A stretch of 64,000 nucleotides of DNA. Origin: Runella defluvii (GTDB lineage: Bacteria; Bacteroidota; Bacteroidia; Cytophagales; Spirosomataceae). Positions 59,762 to 64,000 of the stretch are shown one piece after another. The translations under genes and the position numbers were made by a program. The stretch lies in NCBI RefSeq assembly GCF_014195535.1, contig NZ_JACIBY010000025.1, positions 1 to 64,000 on the forward strand, written 5' to 3'. A model generated the notes under the pieces. That model searched no databases. It had not been told where the DNA came from and saw nothing but the letters and a program-made list of their open reading frames with translations. Every line of letters starts with the position of its first letter. Position 1 is the stretch's first letter.

Positions 59762-61396
59762 ATGAAAAACTACTTTTACGCGCTCTGTGCCGCCTTTTTA
59801 GCGGCATGTTCAGGCCAGAAAAAAGCCGACCTAATTGTTTATAATGCAGCGGTCTATACCGTCGATTCGACCTTCTCCAAAGCCTCCGCTTTTGCCGTTA
59901 AAGATGGCAAATTTGTAGCCGTGGGCGATTCGGCCACCGTCTTTGCTCAATTTCAGTCCGACTCCCTCGTCGATGCCCAAGGCAAACCCGTTTATCCTGG
60001 CCTATACGACGCCCACGCCCACTTCTACGGCCTCGGCCAAATGCTCGACCAAGCCGATTTGGTGGACACGCAGTCGCCCGAAGAAATTATCGAACGCCTC
60101 AAAAAATACCAAGCCGAACACCCTGACGCCGTGTGGATTATTGGCCGTGGATGGGACCAAAACGATTGGCCCGTAAAGGAGTTTCCGACCAAAGACATCT
60201 TAGACAAAGCATTCCCCAATAACCCAGTCTATTTGACCCGCATCGACGGGCACGCGGGTTGGGTCAATTCCAAAGCTTTACAATTGGCCAAAATCACCGC
60301 CGAAACAAAGACAGAAGGTGGCTTGGTGGTTCTGAAAAATGGACAACCGACGGGTGTGCTCATCGACCGCGCCCAGCAACTTGTTCGCGCCCTCAACCCT
60401 ACGCCCACCAAAGAAGATATTACATCGAAACTTCTAAAGGCACAAGCGATGTGTTTCCAGTACGGCCTCACCAACGTCGGCGACGCGGGGTTGTCACCTG
60501 ATGTTATCGACCACATTGATAGCCTTCAAAAAGCTGGAACGCTCAAAATTCGATTGTATCCGATGGTGAGTGTCAGTCAAGAGAACATCGAAAAGATGCT
60601 CAAAAAGGGAATTTACGTCTCTGACCGATTGAACGTTCGTTCCTTTAAGATTTACGCCGATGGCGCGTTGGGCTCGCGCGGGGCTTGTTTGCTCAAACCT
60701 TACAGCGACGCCCCCGAAACAACGGGTTTTCTGCTTTTTAGCCCTACAGAACTTGAAAAATGGATTTCTCAATTGGCCAATAGTGAGTTTCAGGCCAATA
60801 CGCACTGCATCGGGGATTCGTCTAACCGCTTGATGCTAAACCTCTACGCGAAGTATTTGAAAGGCAAAAACAATCGGCGTTGGCGGATTGAACACTCGCA
60901 AATCGTGGACGCGGCCGATGTGGCAAAATTTGGCGATTATTCGATTTTACCCTCCGCCCAACCTACGCACGCTACCTCCGACATGTACTGGGCGGGGCAA
61001 CGTTTGGGCAAAGACCGCGAAAAAAATGGGTACATTTTCAAAACCTTGATGGAGCAAAACCAAAAAATTGCGTTGGGAACCGATTTTCCCGTGGAAGCCG
61101 TTTCGCCTTTTTATACTTTTCACTCGGCCGTGTATCGGCAAGATGCCAAGGGCTTTCCTGCGGGAGGCTACCAAGTAGAAAATGCCCTGACGCGTGAACA
61201 AACGCTGCGCGGAATGACGATTTGGTCGGCCTACGGTAATTTTGAAGAAAATCGCCTCGGTAGCATCGAATTGGGCAAAGCGGCCGATTTTGTTATCCTA
61301 GAAAAAGACCTGATGACCGCCCCCGCCAACGAACTCCGTGAGCTAAAAGTAAACAAAACCTACGTAGCAGGCGAAAAGGTTTTTGAACGAAAATAA
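59762..61396 (+). CDS. Lipoprotein amidohydrolase, YtcJ-like
   Basis: 544 residues. A lipoprotein signal with Cys16 (LCAAFLAAC) makes it a membrane-anchored periplasmic enzyme. It has the amidohydrolase-3 pattern: HAH (85-87) in the first metal site, WIIGRGWDQNDWP, ADGALGSRGACLL (about 298-310), NTHCIGD, the late GTDFPVE with the metal Asp, and GSIELGKAADFVILEKD at the end of the beta-sandwich. Substrates for this group are poorly known, possibly amides or formamides. It is monocistronic with a clear terminator. Confidence 0.93.
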   Translation: MKNYFYALCAAFLAACSGQKKADLIVYNAAVYTVDSTFSKASAFAVKDGKFVAVGDSATVFAQFQSDSLVDAQGKPVYPGLYDAHAHFYGLGQMLDQADLVDTQSPEEIIERLKKYQAEHPDAVWIIGRGWDQNDWPVKEFPTKDILDKAFPNNPVYLTRIDGHAGWVNSKALQLAKITAETKTEGGLVVLKNGQPTGVLIDRAQQLVRALNPTPTKEDITSKLLKAQAMCFQYGLTNVGDAGLSPDVIDHIDSLQKAGTLKIRLYPMVSVSQENIEKMLKKGIYVSDRLNVRSFKIYADGALGSRGACLLKPYSDAPETTGFLLFSPTELEKWISQLANSEFQANTHCIGDSSNRLMLNLYAKYLKGKNNRRWRIEHSQIVDAADVAKFGDYSILPSAQPTHATSDMYWAGQRLGKDREKNGYIFKTLMEQNQKIALGTDFPVEAVSPFYTFHSAVYRQDAKGFPAGGYQVENALTREQTLRGMTIWSAYGNFEENRLGSIELGKAADFVILEKDLMTAPANELRELKVNKTYVAGEKVFERK

Positions 61397-61413
61397 CAGG
61401 CTGAAAGCCTACA

Positions 61414-61450
61414 AAAAAGGGGTACGAGGTAAAATCTCGTGCCCCTTTTT
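61414..61450 (+). terminator. Rho-independent terminator of the amidohydrolase gene
   Basis: A 15-base stem AAAAAGGGGTACGAG / CTCGTGCCCCTTTTT with one G-T pair and a T run, 17 bases after the stop codon. The stem core (CACGAG...CTCGTG) resembles the GGCACGAGG...CCTCG part of the repeat at 62333. Confidence 0.87.
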
Positions 61451-61599
61451 TATTTTATTTTTTGTTAAAATATTGCAATTAAAACTACAAACTAAGATAT
61501 TTGGAGTATCATTTTCAGCGTTATCTCAACCCTCCATCTATCTATGCAGCCACACGATTTTTTCTTCTTATTTTTTATCAAAAACTACCATTTCAAACC

Positions 61600-62331
61600 A
61601 TGAAAACGCTCCCAAAAAAATCACGCCACTGCAAGTCGTTTGCAGTGACAACTCCTACCATTTTGAAAAACACTATTTTCTTTCTTTCATTTCTACTCCT
61701 TGGGGTTGGGAGTGAACTCAAGGCGCAGGAGTCGGTAGATAAAGACGTTAAACCCCACAATTGGGAGATTGGATTGGATATTTTACCATTAATCAAATCA
61801 ACCTCCTTATACAGTTTAATGGTAAAAAAAACATTAGGTACAACTAACAGTGCACTCCGCTTTCGTGGAGCCTCTGAGTTATATAGTACTCTCCATAATT
61901 CGTCACTTCCGAGTGGTAAGGGGAACGGAGTTAACCTTATCAACACCGCCTTTGATATTGGCTTAGAAAAGCGCAATCAATATGGTAAGTTTTCATTCTA
62001 TTATGGCGGTGATGTAAAGTTTGGGTATGAGTTAACCTCAACAAATGTTGGTGTAGCTGTAGGAGTTAATACACCCTCCGTTCTTTCAAAGAATCGCGAT
62101 AGATTTGCTACACTTGGTATTGGAGCTTTTATAGGGGGTAAATATTTCTTGAACCATAGAATCTCTATTTCTGCTGAAAGTTGTTTATCAGCTATTTATG
62201 GATGGCGGAAACGAGAATCTGGCCAAGTGGATACAAATTTAAAGCCAATCAACCTTTTTGTTGAAAAAAGCGCAGGATTAGCAACACACTTAAATGGTAT
62301 TTCAATTTTTATGATTAGTTATCACTTTTAA
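61600..62331 (+). CDS. Predicted outer-membrane beta-barrel protein, unknown function
   Basis: 243 residues from the ATG at 61600 (MKTLPKKSRHCKSF); an open stretch of 33 residues upstream has no protein-like features. A hydrophobic segment (NTIFFLSFLLLGVGS, about 23-37) ending near ELKAQE is a long signal peptide. The rest has short alternating strands (WEIGLDILPLIKS, FSFYYGGDVKFGYEL, SAESCLSAIYGW) and ends in ISIFMISYHF, an aromatic last strand typical of outer-membrane barrels. I do not recognise the family. Confidence 0.72.
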   Translation: MKTLPKKSRHCKSFAVTTPTILKNTIFFLSFLLLGVGSELKAQESVDKDVKPHNWEIGLDILPLIKSTSLYSLMVKKTLGTTNSALRFRGASELYSTLHNSSLPSGKGNGVNLINTAFDIGLEKRNQYGKFSFYYGGDVKFGYELTSTNVGVAVGVNTPSVLSKNRDRFATLGIGAFIGGKYFLNHRISISAESCLSAIYGWRKRESGQVDTNLKPINLFVEKSAGLATHLNGISIFMISYHF

Positions 62332-62332
62332 A

Positions 62333-62412
62333 TTCACAGGCTTCTAGCCATCTTCACATAACTGGCTGGAAGCCTGCGAATAAGCGGCACGAGGCAAAAC
62401 CTCGCGCCATCA
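62333..62412. repeat. 80-base intergenic repeat, copy 1
   Basis: It begins TTCACAGGCTTCTAGCC and ends CTCGCGCCATCA. It contains CAGGCTTCTAG / CTGGAAGCCTG and GCACGAGG / CCTCGCGC inverted halves. Copy 2 at 63106 differs at only about three bases. Confidence 0.85.
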
Positions 62413-62487
62413 AGGAGTAATCAATCGTATAAAATGGAATAAAAAATGGGATAGAAATAAAACGAATCACACTTAATTAACTAGCCA

Positions 62488-63067
62488 ATGATACGTACAA
62501 AGTCTATCATTTCACTCTTTCTCCTTATTGCTACTTCTTGCTCTGTATTTCAGGACATTGGACCAAGCAAGTACTCATGGGGTTCGTTTTCGGCCAAAAT
62601 AAACGGGAAAGTATGGGGGGGAAAGTTATTCTGGAGGATTTCAAGAGATTCGAGGCGATACTTTTCAAGGAGGCAACGCTGAAAATCAATGTCCAGAAGA
62701 GAGTCATTCAATCAGTTTCGATTGGTTTAATAAACAAGGATTCCACCGTGAAAATCTTATTTTAAGGAAAATACCTTTACTTTCTGGAAAACATCAAGTA
62801 ATCCCTAATCCATCGAAATGTAAAATGACAGATCCTATCTATGCCATGTTTTATACATCTACTGACGATGGGGATGTACTGGGGGATATCTACACGATTT
62901 TGCCTACACAGGATAATTTTGTTCAGATAGATAACTATGATAATTACACAAAGGAAATTAGGGGGAAATTTCAGTTGACATTTGTTATTAAGAGTATCGG
63001 CGGTAATCATGTATTACCCGATACATTGCGATTAACAGAAGGTAGATTTCATACAAAAATTAAGTAA
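62488..63067 (+). pseudogene. Lipoprotein gene interrupted by a +1 frameshift in a run of seven G
   Basis: The first frame begins MIRTKSIISLFLLIATSC, a lipoprotein signal with Cys18, and continues SAKINGKVWGG before going out of frame. With one G removed from the run at 62615-62621, translation continues VWGESYSGGFQEIRG and onward without a stop to TAA at 63065-63067, giving about 192 residues in total. The downstream part reads like real protein (DPIYAMFYTSTDDGDVLGD, FQLTFVIKSIGG). The SAKINGK.W entry resembles small Bacteroidota lipoproteins of unknown function. It may be a true pseudogene, a phase-variable gene or a sequencing error. Confidence 0.78.
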
Positions 63068-63105
63068 CCACCCACGATAGTGCGAGCACCCTGTTCGTGC
63101 TTACC

Positions 63106-63185
63106 TTCACAGGCTTCTAGCCATCTTCACATAACAGACTGGAAGCCTGCGAATAAGCGGCACGAGGCAAAACCTCACGCCATCA
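63106..63185. repeat. 80-base intergenic repeat, copy 2
   Basis: Nearly identical to 62333-62412. Its last three bases are the stop codon of the XRE gene (63183-63185 on the minus strand), so the repeat defines the gene's end. A GTGCGAGCACCCTGTTCGTGC hairpin-like segment precedes it (63081-63101). Confidence 0.85.
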
Positions 63186-63386
63186 TGATTTGATGGTTAA
63201 CGTAAGTTCTAAACCCAACACATCCCCAATTTTGCTCAGTGTTTCAAAAGATGGATTGGCAACACCTGTTTCAATGGCAATGACGGTCCGAAGCCCCACC
63301 CCCGCTAAGTCCGCTAAATCATTTTGCCGAATGCGCAGCCGTTGTCGCCGTTGCTTGATGACAACTCCTAGTTGGTGCAAATCCAT
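63183..63386 (-). CDS. XRE-family helix-turn-helix regulator
   Basis: 67 residues from the ATG at 63384-63386 (MDLHQLGVVIKQRRQRLRI); a start 8 residues earlier is possible. The HTH is RQNDLADLAGVGLRTVIAIETG, followed by NPSFETLSKIGDVLGLELTLTI, the pattern of HipB-type antitoxin or small Cro/CI-like proteins. A HipA-like toxin would be expected downstream (lower coordinates), but only repeat DNA and the broken lipoprotein gene are there. It may be an orphan. Confidence 0.87.
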   Translation of the reverse strand: MDLHQLGVVIKQRRQRLRIRQNDLADLAGVGLRTVIAIETGVANPSFETLSKIGDVLGLELTLTIKS

Positions 63387-63470
63387 ATTTTTTGTTGTTA
63401 AAATAGGCAATATACTGCTTATTTATAGTAAATGCAAGGTTTAATAATAGATTTTTGACTAAAATCGGCA

Positions 63471-63536
63471 ATATATTACATCTTCACAAAAACGGCTAAA
63501 AGCACGCAAATAATCAGCACAAGATGCAACTTCTTG
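63471..63536. repeat. Degraded copy of the 80-base repeat
   Basis: ACATCTTCACAAAAACGGCTAAAAGCACGCAAATAATCAGCACAAG follows the order of the 80-base element (CATCTTCACATAAC, CTGGAAGC, GCGAATAAGCGGCACGAGG) with many substitutions. It lies between the XRE gene and the channel gene. Confidence 0.5.
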
Positions 63537-63564
63537 TTATTTTTGTGGAAAAACTGCACTAATC

Positions 63565-64000
63565 GTGACTTTCCGCAAACGAGTTTACAATACCCTTGAG
63601 TTTTCGGCCAGTGGGCGACGAGGGCTGAACTTGTACATCAACATCAGTTTGGTATCGGTCATTGTGCTCAATTCCTTGGCCATTGTCCTACACACCGTCC
63701 CCGAAATCCGTCACAATCGCCTCTACGAACAACTTTTTCAATATTTCGAGATTTTTTCCGTCGGTATTTTCACCATCGAATACTTCCTGCGGATTTGGTC
63801 GTGCGTCGAAAACCCTCGTTACCGAAGCGATTGGCGGGGGCGTTTGCAGTTTATTTTTTCGTTTTGGGCCATTGTCGATTTTCTAGGGATTTTCCCCTTT
63901 TATTTCACCCTCCTTACCTCCGACTTTGGCATTATTCGTATTTTGCGCGTCTTTCGACTCTTCCGATTGTTTCGGGTATCGCGTTATTCTCGTGCCCTCA
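63565..64000 (+). CDS. Voltage-gated ion channel, 5' part (cut by window edge)
   Basis: At least 145 residues from a GTG at 63565, running open to the last base; no ATG lies in frame upstream. The segments look like S1-S4 of a potassium-channel voltage sensor. S1 is ISLVSVIVLNSLAIVLHT and S2 is FEIFSVGIFTIEYFLRIW, with the acidic and Arg residues of that helix. S3 is FSFWAIVDFLGIFPFYF, and S4 is GIIRILRVFRLFRLFRV with Arg/Lys about every third residue. The pore region would lie beyond the window, so ion selectivity cannot be seen. Confidence 0.85.
   Translation, partial: MTFRKRVYNTLEFSASGRRGLNLYINISLVSVIVLNSLAIVLHTVPEIRHNRLYEQLFQYFEIFSVGIFTIEYFLRIWSCVENPRYRSDWRGRLQFIFSFWAIVDFLGIFPFYFTLLTSDFGIIRILRVFRLFRLFRVSRYSRAL

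Noticed and set aside
1-64000. tRNA, rRNA, CRISPR array, integrase or complete insertion sequence
   Set aside because: Reading the intergenic regions showed no cloverleaf-like sequence, no regular spacer-repeat array and no transposase or integrase gene; a covariance-model search would be needed to exclude small RNAs.

Overview
The window looks like chromosomal DNA of a Bacteroidota bacterium, most likely order Cytophagales. Support comes from a PF14905-type TonB-linked receptor, a DUF1501/DUF1800 pair, a RemB/Wzi-like outer-membrane protein, a FadN-type fused beta-oxidation enzyme, a DUF2490 protein, a TAnnTTTG promoter and the weak use of Shine-Dalgarno sites. The genus cannot be read from the sequence with confidence. 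I saw no rRNA, tRNA, CRISPR array, prophage or complete insertion sequence.

0.2-28.7 kb: an unusual export locus. Eight long permeases of the MacB/FtsX class, each with two FtsX halves, lie on the minus strand with only one ABC ATPase and one HlyD-type adaptor. Five permeases carry an extra N-terminal cytoplasmic prefix of about 80 residues. All five follow one of three PadR-type regulators, giving three PadR-permease-permease units. The fourth unit is adaptor-ATPase-permease-secreted proline-linker protein. Next to the adaptor, on the plus strand, is a two-gene system: an NtrC-class sigma-54 response regulator and its histidine kinase. Tandem palindromes of the form TGTCCG-N4-CGGACA occur at three places (6001-6038, 12056-12092, 25794-25830). 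Each lies upstream of sigma-54-like TGGCA elements that face a PadR unit, the adaptor operon or the regulator itself. The sequence therefore reads as one regulon in which the kinase and regulator switch on a family of exporters. A palindromic intergenic repeat appears to have been inserted between one enhancer and its promoter.

28.7-41.3 kb: mixed chromosomal genes. These are a short relic-like ORF, the secreted DUF1501/DUF1800 pair, an AAA ATPase with a DUF4143 domain behind a perfect 43-base palindrome, a sodium/solute symporter, formyltetrahydrofolate deformylase, an outer-membrane receptor, an AraC-type HTH protein and a fused hydroxyacyl-CoA dehydrogenase/enoyl-CoA hydratase.

41.3-48.8 kb (minus strand): a LolA-like carrier, FtsK translocase, dihydroorotate dehydrogenase with a tandem-repeat insertion, then a chromate module (ChrB-like domain fused to an AraC HTH, ChrA transporter, DUF2490 protein).

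48.9-61.4 kb: a tripartite RND efflux operon with a small leader-position protein, a RemB/Wzi-like protein, a membrane acyltransferase, a TolC-family protein and a lipoprotein amidohydrolase.

61.4-64 kb: a less dense stretch with a predicted barrel protein, a lipoprotein gene broken by one extra base in a run of seven G, an orphan XRE regulator, several copies of an 80-base intergenic repeat, and the 5' part of a voltage-gated ion channel cut by the window edge.
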